Translations under genes and position numbers: made by a program
Assembly (NCBI GenBank): GCA_007693965.1
Contig: RECQ01000057.1
Span: 1-64,000 of the forward strand
Direction: 5' to 3'
Source: Phycisphaeraceae bacterium
GTDB taxonomy: Bacteria; Planctomycetota; Phycisphaerae; Phycisphaerales; UBA1924
Length of the DNA: 64,000 bases
The notes under the pieces: generated by a model
The model's database searches: none
What the model saw: only the letters and a program-made list of their open reading frames with translations
Told to the model about the DNA's origin: nothing
Shown: positions 44,664-53,665 of the stretch, one piece after another
How positions within the stretch are numbered: position 1 is the stretch's first letter
How the letters are laid out: the number at the start of each line of letters is the position of its first letter

Positions 44664-46577
44664 ATGCCCGCTCTGGCCACTCGCATCCGATGGCTCCGCC
44701 GATTGCCCCGAGCATCGCGCATCGCCGCGCTCGACGCAGGGCTTCGCTTTGCGGATGAAACAGAGCGCGCTGCCCTCGCCGAGTCCCTCGTCGAAGAGCT
44801 GGTCCGCGCTGCTTCCATGCCCCTCTTCTTGGGCAGGCATCGACGCGATTCCATTGACGCCGCCTGGGTTGCGCTCCTCCGCTCCTGGTCGCTGCTTGCC
44901 CCCCAGCTCCGCGCCATGGCCCTCGCCGCGATGGGCCGTGAATTGCCCCGCTGCTTCGAAACCGGACCCGCCGCCGCCGACACCGCCGTCCAGGTCGGCC
45001 TTGCCGCCGCGGCCGCCGAGGTCCGCTCTCCCGAGGCCATCCGGGCCGTCGGCGCCTTGCTCGCCCTTCCTTACGAAACCGTCGCCGAGGCCGCCGAAAC
45101 CGCTCTCCTCGACATCACCCGTCAGGCCCACCGACTCGACCAGCCCGTGCTGGCGTGTCTCGACCGCGAGCTCGCCGCCGCCGCCCGCGGCTATGAGCAG
45201 CACCGGCGCCGTCGCGCCATGCAGGCCGTCGCCATCTTTGCCGACCGTCCCGGCCCCGAGCTCGCCGCCTGGCTGGCCGAGGAAGACCATCCCGCCCACA
45301 TGGCCCTCCGCGCCGTCGTCCGCCGGGCCGAGGGAGACGACGTCTCCGGCCGCTGCGTCCGACTCCTGGCCCGCCCCTCCGTTGCGCCGGCGGCGATGGA
45401 TCGCCTCTCACGCCGTGATGGGGGGCCGGCCTGGTGGTCCTTCCTCGCTGAATCGCACCTGCTGCTCAACGCCGCCCGCCGTCGTCGCCTCCGCGCCGCC
45501 CCCAAGCCCGCACAGTTCTTGCCCGGTTGGCACGAGCTCTCTGCCCTCTCCGCCGCCGCCCGCCGCGGCCTGCCCGCCTGGGTGAGCACGCTCCCCCTCG
45601 CCGGCCCTGACAAGGCCGCCCGCCTCGTCCGTCTCCTCACCGAATCAGACCCCGCCACCCGCTGGCTGGCGGTGGGAGCCCTGGCGAATGAGTCCCCCGT
45701 CGAGCCCGATGCCCGCGAAGCCCTGCTCGACTACGCATTCGACCGCGACCATCGCGTCGCCCGCCGCGCACTGATTTCACTTCTCCGAGAAGCGCCCTCC
45801 TTCGAAGCCCTGCGCAAGCTGCAGCGCTCGCCGCACGAGGATGTCCGCGCCATCGCGCAGCGCCGCCTCGATGACACGGACATGTGGAAGGCGCCCCAGG
45901 GCCGCTGGTCCTGCGCCGCCGTGGCCCATCGACGCCTCGCCTCCGATCGAGATGGCGTGGTGAGCGAGCTGCGCAACCGTGTTCGCAACGGCGACACATC
46001 TTCGCGTGTGAACGCCATCGAACTGGTCCGCCGCCTCCAGATCGCGCGCGAACTCGAACTCGAACTCCTCGCCGCCGCCGCTGCTGATGATCCACGCATC
46101 GTCGCCACCGCTGTTCGCGTGTTGGGATCGCTCGATGGCGATTCGGCGCAGTCCGCCCTCATTGCATGCGCTTCGCATGCGGACGCCCGCGTCCGCGCCA
46201 ACGCCGTGGAGACGCTCGGCGCATCGAATGCTCCCAGCGCCAGCGTGATCGAAGCGATGGGCGACGCCGATCCGCGCACCAGCGCCAACGCCATCCGCGC
46301 CCGCATGCTCGCCGGTGATTCCATCGCCGAAACGAAACTGGTCGACCTGCTCCGGGACGACGACCCCCGCCGCCGCATCTCCGGCCTCTGGGTCGCCGAA
46401 CGACTCACGCCGGAAAGTCTCGCCGAGCGCGTGGCCCACCTGGCCCGCGACGATGACGATGAACACGTCCGCCGCCGCGCCCAGCGCTGCGCCCGGCGCA
46501 TGCTCGCCAACATGCGCACAAGCTGGACCCGCTCCGCCACCCTCGGCGAACGTGCAGAGGAGGCATCGTGGGCATGA
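44664..46577 (+). CDS. HEAT-repeat protein
   Basis: A 637-residue all-helical protein. Many ~30-residue repeats are visible, for example 'TRWLAVGALANESPVEPDAR', 'DHRVARRALISLLREAP' and 'DARVRANAVETLGASNAPS'. There is no enzyme motif or signal peptide. HEAT arrays are scaffolds; the partner may be the small membrane protein encoded next, with which it shares an ATGA stop/start overlap. ATG 44664 is chosen over an in-frame TTG ten codons earlier. Confidence 0.88.
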   Translation: MPALATRIRWLRRLPRASRIAALDAGLRFADETERAALAESLVEELVRAASMPLFLGRHRRDSIDAAWVALLRSWSLLAPQLRAMALAAMGRELPRCFETGPAAADTAVQVGLAAAAAEVRSPEAIRAVGALLALPYETVAEAAETALLDITRQAHRLDQPVLACLDRELAAAARGYEQHRRRRAMQAVAIFADRPGPELAAWLAEEDHPAHMALRAVVRRAEGDDVSGRCVRLLARPSVAPAAMDRLSRRDGGPAWWSFLAESHLLLNAARRRRLRAAPKPAQFLPGWHELSALSAAARRGLPAWVSTLPLAGPDKAARLVRLLTESDPATRWLAVGALANESPVEPDAREALLDYAFDRDHRVARRALISLLREAPSFEALRKLQRSPHEDVRAIAQRRLDDTDMWKAPQGRWSCAAVAHRRLASDRDGVVSELRNRVRNGDTSSRVNAIELVRRLQIARELELELLAAAAADDPRIVATAVRVLGSLDGDSAQSALIACASHADARVRANAVETLGASNAPSASVIEAMGDADPRTSANAIRARMLAGDSIAETKLVDLLRDDDPRRRISGLWVAERLTPESLAERVAHLARDDDDEHVRRRAQRCARRMLANMRTSWTRSATLGERAEEASWA

Positions 46578-47011
46578 ACACATTCTTCCACATCTTCAAC
46601 ACCTTCGGCGCTTCTGCGCCAGCGCCCGTCTGGCTCATCATTGAAGATCCGCAAGCCGCCACCGGAGCGACATCGGGTGGTTGGTCGTTCATCACCCTCA
46701 CGCTCACACTGCTGGTCCTCTGCCTGCTCGCCGCCAGCGTCCTGATGACCGTGCGACGACGCCTCGGCCGACCACTGATCAGGCCCGAAGAACTCGCATT
46801 CCAGGCCCTCTCGCGCCGTCTTTGCATCGGCCGCCGCGGCCGTCGCCAGGTGCGCACACTCGCCGCACTGATCGACGATGCTCCGCCCGTCGCACTCCTG
46901 CTCAGTGAACGCGCCTGCCGCATGGCCCTCAACCGCGCGCCTGTCGCAGGTGTGGAGGTCGATGCGCTCCTGATCGCCCGCCTGGAGCAGCGCATCTTCA
47001 GCGCCCGCTGA
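46574..47011 (+). CDS. Small single-span membrane protein coupled to HEAT protein
   Basis: 145 residues. One strong hydrophobic segment (~38-60, 'FITLTLTLLVLCLLAASVLM') is followed by an Arg-rich stretch and a helical cytoplasmic domain ('LAFQALSRRLCIGRRGRRQV'). The ATG at 46574 overlaps the HEAT-gene stop as ATGA; a GTG two codons earlier is possible. Function unknown. Confidence 0.78.
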   Translation: MNTFFHIFNTFGASAPAPVWLIIEDPQAATGATSGGWSFITLTLTLLVLCLLAASVLMTVRRRLGRPLIRPEELAFQALSRRLCIGRRGRRQVRTLAALIDDAPPVALLLSERACRMALNRAPVAGVEVDALLIARLEQRIFSAR

Positions 47012-47049
47012 ATCGCATCGCGAACCAGCTCGAGCCGCTTCAGCCGCCA

Positions 47050-47862
47050 TCAATCCATCGGCGGCGCCGATCCACGAAACGCCAGAGGCCACTCGCCCCG
47101 AAGCCGGCGCGCGATGTCGATCAGAATCCGCCCGTCCATCGCGATCGTCGCATGGCTCAGGAACGCCGGTCCATCGACCCAGATCGGCTCACAGTCCGGC
47201 GGCGCCGCCCGGCTCGCCCCGACCGTCCAGTCGCGCGTCCGCGCATAGGGAATGATCTCATACTCCGAACTCGGCAGCGCTTCATCCAGGGCGCGCAGCA
47301 AAAGCGAATCCCGCTTCATGTCGGACGCGGCCGAATCCAGCGCCAGCAGGTCCGCCAGCGCCGCCCCTCTGTGCGGCGTCGCCATTGTGAAGAGCCGCCG
47401 GATCCGCAGCCGCTTCCGCCCCTCCTCACCCTCGGCGAACGCCTCCGTCGCCCCCAGCCGCGCCACCAGCCCGCCCATCGACACCGCCACCACATCAACC
47501 TCCGTCGTCCACTCCGGATCCGATGAAGGCCAACGCGCCTCCACGGCGTCGATCGTGCGCCGCGTCGCCTCGTGAATGTTCGACACCCAGAAATACGACA
47601 CCGGAAGAAAATCATCCCCGCGCCGGCTCGTCATACGCTGCAGCCGCGCTGCAATTCTCGATGGCTGTCGCATCGCCGACCGGTATCCCGCCAGCACCAC
47701 CACCGGCCGCTCCAGGCCAACCCGGCTCTCCCGCATCCGTTCCTCCTCCGCGCTGACAATCTCCCGCTCGGCCGGAAAGAGTGAGTTGGGAATCGACGCC
47801 GCGCATCCGCCAGTTCCCAGCGTCGCCAGCAGCATCAGGATGATGATGAGATTGCGGTGCAT
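47050..47862 (-). CDS. Predicted lipoprotein with alpha/beta-hydrolase (lipase-like) fold
   Basis: 270 residues. An N-terminal signal 'LIIILMLLATLGTGGC' ends in a lipobox-like GGC. 'RPVVVLAGYRS' is the first strand with the oxyanion region, and 'VDVVAVSMGGLVARLG' gives the nucleophile GxSxG. 'LFTMATPHRGAALADLLAL' is typical of PGAP1/lipase-like esterases. Candidate acid and His are in 'TRDWTVGAS' and 'FLSHATIA'. It probably hydrolyses an ester at the cell envelope (inference). The frame extends far upstream but that part overlaps aroK and is not coding. Confidence 0.82.
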   Translation of the reverse strand: MHRNLIIILMLLATLGTGGCAASIPNSLFPAEREIVSAEEERMRESRVGLERPVVVLAGYRSAMRQPSRIAARLQRMTSRRGDDFLPVSYFWVSNIHEATRRTIDAVEARWPSSDPEWTTEVDVVAVSMGGLVARLGATEAFAEGEEGRKRLRIRRLFTMATPHRGAALADLLALDSAASDMKRDSLLLRALDEALPSSEYEIIPYARTRDWTVGASRAAPPDCEPIWVDGPAFLSHATIAMDGRILIDIARRLRGEWPLAFRGSAPPMD

Positions 47863-48040
47863 TGTGTCAGCGTCCGAGCGCGACAGGCCCGGCCAGGCCC
47901 TCGCCGTGAATCGCTCAAACAGTATGCGCCCGAACCGGACACGCCCGCAACGACCGTTCCGCGCCCGCGTGGATACCCTGAGACAACGCGGGCCACCCTG
48001 CTGGCGCTCTGTGTCCGATATCACCCGAGAGGCCGTCCTC

Positions 48041-48577
48041 ATGAACATCCTCCTCATCGGCCTCCGCGGCGCCGGAAAAACCACGGTCGGTCGTGAAGTC
48101 GCCAGACGCCGCGCCATCTCCTTCATCGACCTCGATGACGAAGCCCTGAAACGCCTTGGGGCGAAATCCGTCGCCGAAGCCTGGGCCGAACACGGCCGCG
48201 TCGCCTTCCGCCGCGCCGAAGCCGCAGCCCTACTCGAAGCCCTCGAAAACGACAACCAGGTCATCGCCCTCGGCGGCGGCGCCCCCACGGCCCCCGGCGC
48301 CGCCGAAACAATGAAACGCGCCCGCGAAGAGGGAAACGCCAAAATCATCTACCTGCGCCCGCCCGTCGAGGCACTGCAGCAGCGCATGCGATCGTCAACG
48401 AAGGACGCCGACCCCAATCGCCCCAGCCTCACCGGCGCCGACCCCGTCGAAGAAATGGCCCAGGTCTTCGCCGAGCGCGATCCCCTGTATCGCGAACTGG
48501 CGGATCTCATCATCGAAGGCGCCGACACCGTCGAAGACGCAGCGGAGCGCGCAGAAAAACTCTTCACGAATTCCTGA
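48041..48577 (+). CDS. aroK: Shikimate kinase
   Basis: A 178-residue P-loop kinase that phosphorylates shikimate at O3 in chorismate synthesis. Walker A is 'GLRGAGKTTVGREVA', the shikimate Asp is in 'FIDLDDEAL', 'ALGGGAPTAPG' is the conserved Gly loop, and 'NRPSLTG' is the lid region (usually RPLL). The length is normal. ATG 48041 begins MNILLIGLRG. It converges with a PilZ gene 37 bp downstream. Confidence 0.94.
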   Translation: MNILLIGLRGAGKTTVGREVARRRAISFIDLDDEALKRLGAKSVAEAWAEHGRVAFRRAEAAALLEALENDNQVIALGGGAPTAPGAAETMKRAREEGNAKIIYLRPPVEALQQRMRSSTKDADPNRPSLTGADPVEEMAQVFAERDPLYRELADLIIEGADTVEDAAERAEKLFTNS

Positions 48578-48614
48578 AAGAGTCACATCTCCGCACGAAT
48601 CTCGCAGCAGTCGC

Positions 48615-49004
48615 TCACGCCGCCTGCGCAAACCACCCGTTGAAGAGCTTCGTCTTCAGCAGCTCCTCATCGCCGGTCCGCGCGAAACGGCTGAACACCG
48701 CCGCCATCCGCACCGGCCCCGGCTCGTCCTCATCCTCCAACCACACCACGTTCGCGAAGACGAAGACCGCCCGCCGCTCCGTCGTCCCCGCCACCGCGGC
48801 GTGCGGCGGCTCGATCTGCATCGCCACCGGCGTCCCCGGCTCGATCCCCCGATCCAGCTCAAATCGCACGCCGCCGACACTGATGTCATACGCGTGCCCC
48901 TCCCACAGGAATTCGTCACTGTCCAGGGGGCGAACCTTCACCGCCCAGTACATGGCCGGAAGCGAATAGCGCGTGTGAAGCCGACGATCGATGTTGCTCT
49001 GCAT
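48615..49004 (-). CDS. PilZ domain protein
   Basis: 129 residues, nearly all one PilZ beta-barrel. 'RRLHTRYSLPAMYW' supplies the RxxxR motif and 'YDISVGGVRFELDRGIEPG' the (D/N)xSxxG motif of c-di-GMP binding. A C-terminal helix follows. It likely reports c-di-GMP to an unknown partner. ATG 49004 is chosen; the longer open frame upstream runs through low-complexity DNA and a REP copy. Confidence 0.88.
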   Translation of the reverse strand: MQSNIDRRLHTRYSLPAMYWAVKVRPLDSDEFLWEGHAYDISVGGVRFELDRGIEPGTPVAMQIEPPHAAVAGTTERRAVFVFANVVWLEDEDEPGPVRMAAVFSRFARTGDEELLKTKLFNGWFAQAA

Positions 49005-49193
49005 CTTTAAGATCTCCAACAGGGTGTCGCAGGGCGCCGGCGCAAACCGGCCCCGCCCACGGGATATCGGTCGCCCGCCGACGCACCTTGAAGAGGGATG
49101 CCGAACCCACCCCACACCCCAGACCCAAAGACCAAGCCTCCGAAACCAAGGCAAACCCCACAGCCCACCCTGAAAACCACCACCAACCCCCGA

Positions 49194-49225
49194 GAGACGC
49201 CGAGGCTGAGTCCCCGAAGCCTCGG
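49194..49225 (+). repeat. REP-like hairpin element, copy 5
   Basis: GAGACG, CCGAGGCT, a 10-nt loop with one substitution, and AGCCTCGG. Lies in the 314-bp divergent region between the PilZ gene and ispG. The rest of that region is low-complexity C-rich DNA with no certain promoter. Confidence 0.85.
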
Positions 49226-49318
49226 TCCCCCGACCAACCGACCAACCAACCTCGCCCCCCGATCCGAACCCGCCCCAACCCCGGCATCGCCCCCGCCCCA
49301 TCCGTACAATCACCGCAT

Positions 49319-50614
49319 ATGAACCCCAGACGCCCCACAAGACAGGTCGCCATCGGCGACGACCGCACCGGCATCATCCGCATCGGTGGAGGCCTCCCCG
49401 ACGCCTCCGGCGCCCCCACCGAGCCCGCCCCCGTCGTCGTCCAGACCATGACCGCCGGCTACACCCACGATGTCGATCGCTGCGTCGCCGAGATCAACAA
49501 GCTCGCCGCCGCCGGCGCCGATGTCGTCCGCGTCGCCGTCCCCGAGAAGAAGGACACCGAATCTCTCCCCGAGATCATCAACCAGACCACCGTCCCCATC
49601 GTGGCCGATGTCCACTTCCACTTCAAACGCGCCCTCGAAGCCGTCGAGGCCGGCGTTCATAAGATCCGCCTCAACCCCGGCAACATCTCCGACCGCGATC
49701 AGGTCAACGCCGTCATCGACGCCTGCAAGGAGCGCAAGCTCCCCATCCGCATCGGCGTCAACGAGGGCTCGATCATCGAGCGCAAGGACAAGCAGCGCCG
49801 CAAGGAAGAGCTCGGCAAATACTTCGCCGGCCACAAGCAGGGCCACCTGATGGCCCTCATGATCGCCAAGCTCGAGGAATACCTCGACATCTTCCACGAG
49901 CGCGATTTCCATGACATCGTCATCAGCGCCAAAAGCATGGACGCCGCCTTCACCATCGATGTCTACACCGAAATCGCCGAACGCTTCGACTATCCCCTCC
50001 ACCTCGGCGTCACCCACGCCGGCACCAAAGAAACCGGCTGCATCCGCTCCGTCGTCGCCCTCGGATCCCTCCTCAGCCGCGGCGTCGGCGACACCATCCG
50101 CATCAGCTACGCCAGCGACCCCGTCTACGAAGTCGAAGACGGCCTCGAACTCCTGTGGTCCCTCGGCCTCCGCGAACGCAAAGGCATCGACCTCATCGCC
50201 TGCCCCACCTGCGGCCGCATCCAGGTCGACCTCTTCACACTCGTCCAGGACGTGCGCAAGAAACTCGCCACCGACATCCACCTGCCCATGAAAGTCGCCG
50301 TCATGGGCTGCGTGGTCAACGGCCCCGGCGAAGCCGAAGGCGCCGACGTCGCCGTCTTCGCCGGCGACCGCCGCGGCATCATCTACGTCCAGGGCGAAAA
50401 AGTCGCCAACATCCCCGAAGCCGAAATCCTCGAACGCCTCCACGCCGAGTGCGTCGAGTTCCAGAACCGCGTCCTCCGCGGCGAGGCGAAACTCGGCGAA
50501 AAGAAGGTCGAAATCGTCCCGCCCGACCCGATCGGTGAGCTGGGCTCAGGCTTTGAGAAGATCGCCGCGGGGAATGTGGAGAAGGTGGCGGAGCTGACGG
50601 TGCGGGGGAGGTAG
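49319..50614 (+). CDS. ispG: 4-hydroxy-3-methylbut-2-en-1-yl diphosphate synthase
   Basis: A 431-residue GcpE/IspG of the MEP isoprenoid pathway. It reduces MEcPP to HMBPP with a 4Fe-4S cluster. The cluster Cys are in 'IACPTCGRIQVD' and 'VMGCVVNGPGEAEGADVAVF'. The TIM-barrel stretches 'PIVADVHFHFKRALEAVEAG' and 'KIRLNPGNISDRDQVN' are normal. ATG 49319 gives MNPRRPTRQVAIGD; the upstream open frame is repeat-rich spacer. Confidence 0.96.
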   Translation: MNPRRPTRQVAIGDDRTGIIRIGGGLPDASGAPTEPAPVVVQTMTAGYTHDVDRCVAEINKLAAAGADVVRVAVPEKKDTESLPEIINQTTVPIVADVHFHFKRALEAVEAGVHKIRLNPGNISDRDQVNAVIDACKERKLPIRIGVNEGSIIERKDKQRRKEELGKYFAGHKQGHLMALMIAKLEEYLDIFHERDFHDIVISAKSMDAAFTIDVYTEIAERFDYPLHLGVTHAGTKETGCIRSVVALGSLLSRGVGDTIRISYASDPVYEVEDGLELLWSLGLRERKGIDLIACPTCGRIQVDLFTLVQDVRKKLATDIHLPMKVAVMGCVVNGPGEAEGADVAVFAGDRRGIIYVQGEKVANIPEAEILERLHAECVEFQNRVLRGEAKLGEKKVEIVPPDPIGELGSGFEKIAAGNVEKVAELTVRGR

Positions 50615-50841
50615 TTATGGATGATGCAAAGTCCATTATCTGTATGGAAGAGTTGGCTACTGAACTCTCGAGCGAGACATAAGGCGGCGAAGGAGGAATC
50701 GCTTGTGCAACCAGAAGAAAGCTATTCTCCTGGTAGCGCGCCAGACTAAGTAGTAGCCGGCTTGCCGTTTCGCATTCCCGCAGGATATTAGGACTGGTCC
50801 GGCAACAAGTGTTGAGAGAGTAGAGGCAGCAGGAGACTCGC

Positions 50842-51627
50842 GTGGAACGTCTAAATTGTATAGTGACTATGACGATTATTGTGGCTGTGGTTGCCATCCA
50901 CCTTTCTGCATGCGGCGATTCGCAAAACAATGACCCTCCGCAGTCTGCAAATTACTCCTCTCAAGCGCAAAGATTACCTTGGGCTCAACACGAAGTCCCT
51001 TTGCCCACTTATAGTGTTATTGATCGAAATTATTACGACACTCCGGCCAAGACAGGAATGCAACTATCTGCCGTTGTGAGGGGCGCAATCACCGAAGATG
51101 GCCTCAAGCGGCTTCTCCACAATATGTACAGTGAAATGGAAGCGACAAGAAACTTCAGCTTCCATGGTGGCAAGTCAACTCTTGTTTTTATTTATTTATA
51201 TAGCTCCAGAGAGCATTTCGATTCCGGCATGGGGCAGTGGATTGCGAGGCTGAGCAAGGTCGGCGCAAACTCTCAAATTGATATCGAGTTAAAGGCTGAA
51301 GCTATCTCAGGCCTCAATGCGGAAGCAGAAGTCAGGCATGGCCTGTCTGCGTCCATACGTAAAGAAATATTCAAGGCAACGGTTGTCGCTGAGGATCGTG
51401 CCCGTGCCGAGGCAGAGCAAATGCATCCGCTTCCAGATCTTAGCAAGCCTTCCTATTCTCCAGAAGTCATGCAGTCACAGTTCATGAAGCAGGCGGACGC
51501 ATTTCACGCTCTACATGAGAAATATAAATCAGAAGTTGCCGAGAAATATGACATTTCGGAAGAGCAGTTGCGAGATATCTTGATCGAAGCCATCAAGAAC
51601 AACTGGCCAATGCCGGCGCACCCCTAA
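50842..51627 (+). CDS. Low-GC predicted lipoprotein, unknown function
   Basis: 261 residues from a GTG with AGGAG 6 nt upstream. The N-terminal membrane stretch ends in a canonical lipobox 'IHLSAC'. The mature region is polar and helical with no recognised domain; 'AEKYDISEEQLRDILIEAIK' near the end resembles a helical pair. Base composition is unlike its neighbours: 51121-51240 has 50 G+C in 120 (42%). The preceding 227 bp (50615-50841) is also AT-richer and has no clear gene. Likely acquired by transfer. Confidence 0.72.
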   Translation: MERLNCIVTMTIIVAVVAIHLSACGDSQNNDPPQSANYSSQAQRLPWAQHEVPLPTYSVIDRNYYDTPAKTGMQLSAVVRGAITEDGLKRLLHNMYSEMEATRNFSFHGGKSTLVFIYLYSSREHFDSGMGQWIARLSKVGANSQIDIELKAEAISGLNAEAEVRHGLSASIRKEIFKATVVAEDRARAEAEQMHPLPDLSKPSYSPEVMQSQFMKQADAFHALHEKYKSEVAEKYDISEEQLRDILIEAIKNNWPMPAHP

Positions 51628-51681
51628 TCTAGCAGTGTGATCGGGCGGCTGACCCAACCCGACGTGAGAGACCGAGCTGCA

Positions 51682-51808
51682 GGTGCCACGCCCAGCGAGG
51701 TCTTCCGAGTCGGGCGTGCGAACGGGGACAGCGTAGCGAGTCGACGTGTGCGCACACGAAGCAAGGGGTCGAGCTTCGTCGGAAGGCTCGGCGCGTCCCG
51801 CGCGAATC
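51682..51808. repeat. Duplicated ~125-bp element, copy A
   Basis: Begins GGTGCCACGCCCAGCG and is identical to copy B over its first ~54 bases, then ~80% similar with small indels. It contains the inverted pair CACGCCC...GGGCGTG. Lies between the two low-GC genes. No reading frame is shared between the copies. Confidence 0.85.
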
Positions 51809-51867
51809 CACGCCCGACTCCCTCCGGTCGCTGACGTGCCACCATCTTGGATCATATCCTGAACACC

Positions 51868-52260
51868 ATGGGCAAAAAATGTCGATCTTGCGGCTATGAT
51901 CTGCAAGGGCACCGCGCTGACAGCGTGTGCCCTGAGTGCGGCGACTCAACTCGTGCCGGTACATGTCGCCGCTCAATCGTCTCGATCGCTAGAAAACATA
52001 TTATTACTGCTAGTTATGTGCTCATATTCGCCATAGCCAATGCAGTGGCAGTCGACTTCGCCATCTGGCCAGGCAGGTTGAGTTACTGGTACGAATTGTT
52101 GTTGCTGGCGCCGATTGTGTATATAATTGTCATGATACTGATGCTCAGGTATGTGTTCGGGTGTGCCAGCCGTTCCGTCGCGGTGGCTGCGGCGCTGTGC
52201 ATCATGATTTCGATGATTAATATTGGTGTGTTCTTCTATCTAGTGTCGTACCTATGGTAG
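51868..52260 (+). CDS. Low-GC zinc-ribbon membrane protein
   Basis: 130 residues. 'CRSCGYDLQGHRADSVCPEC' is a single N-terminal zinc ribbon followed by three hydrophobic segments to the C-terminus. Proteins of this CGYDL/CPECG type are common and uncharacterised in planctomycetes. The base composition is low (51961-52020: 25 of 60 G+C). ATG 51868 precedes the ribbon; a TTG seven codons earlier is possible. The gene is bracketed by the two copies of the ~125-bp repeat. Confidence 0.75.
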   Translation: MGKKCRSCGYDLQGHRADSVCPECGDSTRAGTCRRSIVSIARKHIITASYVLIFAIANAVAVDFAIWPGRLSYWYELLLLAPIVYIIVMILMLRYVFGCASRSVAVAAALCIMISMINIGVFFYLVSYLW

Positions 52261-52334
52261 TGCTGGGCGTGTGGCTCGGTCCCATGCGTGAACCGGGCGC
52301 TGCGGCGTGTGGCCCGGCCCAGTGTGTGAAATCG

Positions 52335-52458
52335 GGTGCCACGCCCAGCGAGGTCTTCCGAGTCGGGCGTGCGAACGGGGACAGCGTACAGCGTCGACAT
52401 GTGCGCACGAAGGAAGGGTCGAGCACCGTCGGAATGCTCGGCGCGTCCCGTGCGAATC
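52335..52458. repeat. Duplicated ~125-bp element, copy B
   Basis: Second copy of the element at 51682-51808, same orientation. The intervening unit (copy A start to copy B start) is about 650 bp. 52261-52735 carries this repeat, a nonamer tract and C-rich spacer but no gene. Confidence 0.85.
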
Positions 52459-52501
52459 GCCCCCCGGGGCCACTTCCTGCACACGCGCCAATGCGCATAA
52501 G

Positions 52502-52527
52502 TCCCATCCGTCCCATCAGTCCCATCT
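52502..52527. repeat. TCCCATCCG nonamer tract 1
   Basis: TCCCATCCG, TCCCATCAG and a partial TCCCATCT in register, between copy B and the next gene. Same family as 53511-53546 and 63027-63089. Confidence 0.75.
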
Positions 52528-52735
52528 CCCGAACACACTGAGGGTCCCGGCAGACGGCCCGACTCCCTTGTGTGCGATCCGGCCCCCAATCACCACCCCC
52601 CGTGCGCAATCTCCCCGCACAACCACCGGGCGCGCGCAACATCACGCACATCCCCAAAAAACCCCTTCCCCAATCCATCCCGCATGGCAAGATCGCTCCT
52701 CGAGATCGCCACACCGATCCCGCCAGAGATCTGCC

Positions 52736-53665
52736 ATGCGAAACACACACGACATCACCATCAACGGCGCCCCGCCCCGTCCCGCTCCAACCCCCGCGGC
52801 GGGCGCTGCCGCGAACAACGGCCGCCATCACGGCGCCGCCCCCGCGCCCCAGCCTCCTCCACATCTGCCATCGAAGCCCGCCGAATACAGCAAACCCACG
52901 CCCCTGCAGTTGCTGATCTTCGATCTCATCCTCGCCGAGCGCGACCCGCTCGAAATGGCCCTCGAACGCGGCCTCTCGCTGGCCCAGCTTCTCGAAGTCA
53001 TCGAGTCCGATGAAGTCCAGCGCGAGCTCGAGGCCTTCGAGCGCATCGCCGAAGTCCAGCTCCGCACGACGATCATCCGCGCCCGCCCCCAGGCCGCTGC
53101 GGTGCTCCTGAATATCGCCGTCATCTCCGACAAGCACGAAACCGCCCGCAAAGCCGCCGCCTCCCTCTTCCGTGCATCCAGGCGCCCGGCGCCAACCGAC
53201 ACCGACCCGCCCGCGCCGCCACCGAGCGATCCCACGCCCACCCCGCGCCCGAGCCGGCCCCGCTCTGAACCACAGACAACAGCGCCCGCGCACACCCCGC
53301 CCCTCCGCCTCATCCGCACGCCGGATACGCAGGAACATCAACCGGCGCCGGTCGCCGAAAAAAGCCACGCGCAGCCCCACGCGCAATCGCGCGCACAGCC
53401 CCGCGAACAGACCGAGGCTTCGAAGACTCACCCTCGGCGTCTCGCCCCGAGCGCCGCCCCCCGTGGCCCTCCCCAAAACCACATCACTCCCGCGCAGCAA
53501 AGCGCATCGGTCCCATCCGTCCCATCCGTCCCATCAGTCCCAGCGACACCGACAAAACCGCCCGCCACTACCCCGCGCCCCACTCCTAAAACTCCGCATT
53601 CTTCGGCGTCCTCGGAAACGGAATCACATCGCGGATATTCCCCATCCCCGTCGCGAACTGGATGA
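52736..53665 (+). CDS. Hypothetical protein with helical core and repeat-derived proline-rich tail
   Basis: 309 residues. Residues ~50-145 form a plausible helical domain: '[20 protein letters not shown]', '[20 protein letters not shown]', then '[20 protein letters not shown]'. It could bind nucleic acid but no family is recognised. From ~150 onward it is Pro/Ser/Thr/Ala-rich. This tail is encoded partly by REP copy 6 and a nonamer array that reads (VPS) repeats. The open frame ends 80 nt inside the opposite-strand asnS gene, so the true end may be eroded. ATG 52736 is the first start before the domain. Confidence 0.6.
   Translation: MRNTHDITINGAPPRPAPTPAAGAAANNGRHHGAAPAPQPPPHLPSKPAEYSKPTPLQLLIFDLILAERDPLEMALERGLSLAQLLEVIESDEVQRELEAFERIAEVQLRTTIIRARPQAAAVLLNIAVISDKHETARKAAASLFRASRRPAPTDTDPPAPPPSDPTPTPRPSRPRSEPQTTAPAHTPPLRLIRTPDTQEHQPAPVAEKSHAQPHAQSRAQPREQTEASKTHPRRLAPSAAPRGPPQNHITPAQQSASVPSVPSVPSVPATPTKPPATTPRPTPKTPHSSASSETESHRGYSPSPSRTG
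53412..53443 (-). repeat. REP-like hairpin element, copy 6 (diverged, in coding sequence)
   Basis: Reverse orientation with several substitutions: CCGAGGCT, loop, ACCCTCGG, then CGTCTC. Lies in the proline-rich tail region of the hypothetical gene. Confidence 0.75.
53511..53546. repeat. TCCCATCCG nonamer tract 2
   Basis: Four 9-nt units: TCCCATCCG twice, TCCCATCAG, TCCCAGCGA. In the hypothetical protein frame they read Val-Pro-Ser repeats. Confidence 0.8.

Noticed and set aside
50617-50682. A 21-codon ORF just after ispG (begins MDDAKSIICMEELATE).
   Set aside because: Too short, no convincing ribosome site of its own and no recognisable family; it may be debris at the edge of the low-GC islet.
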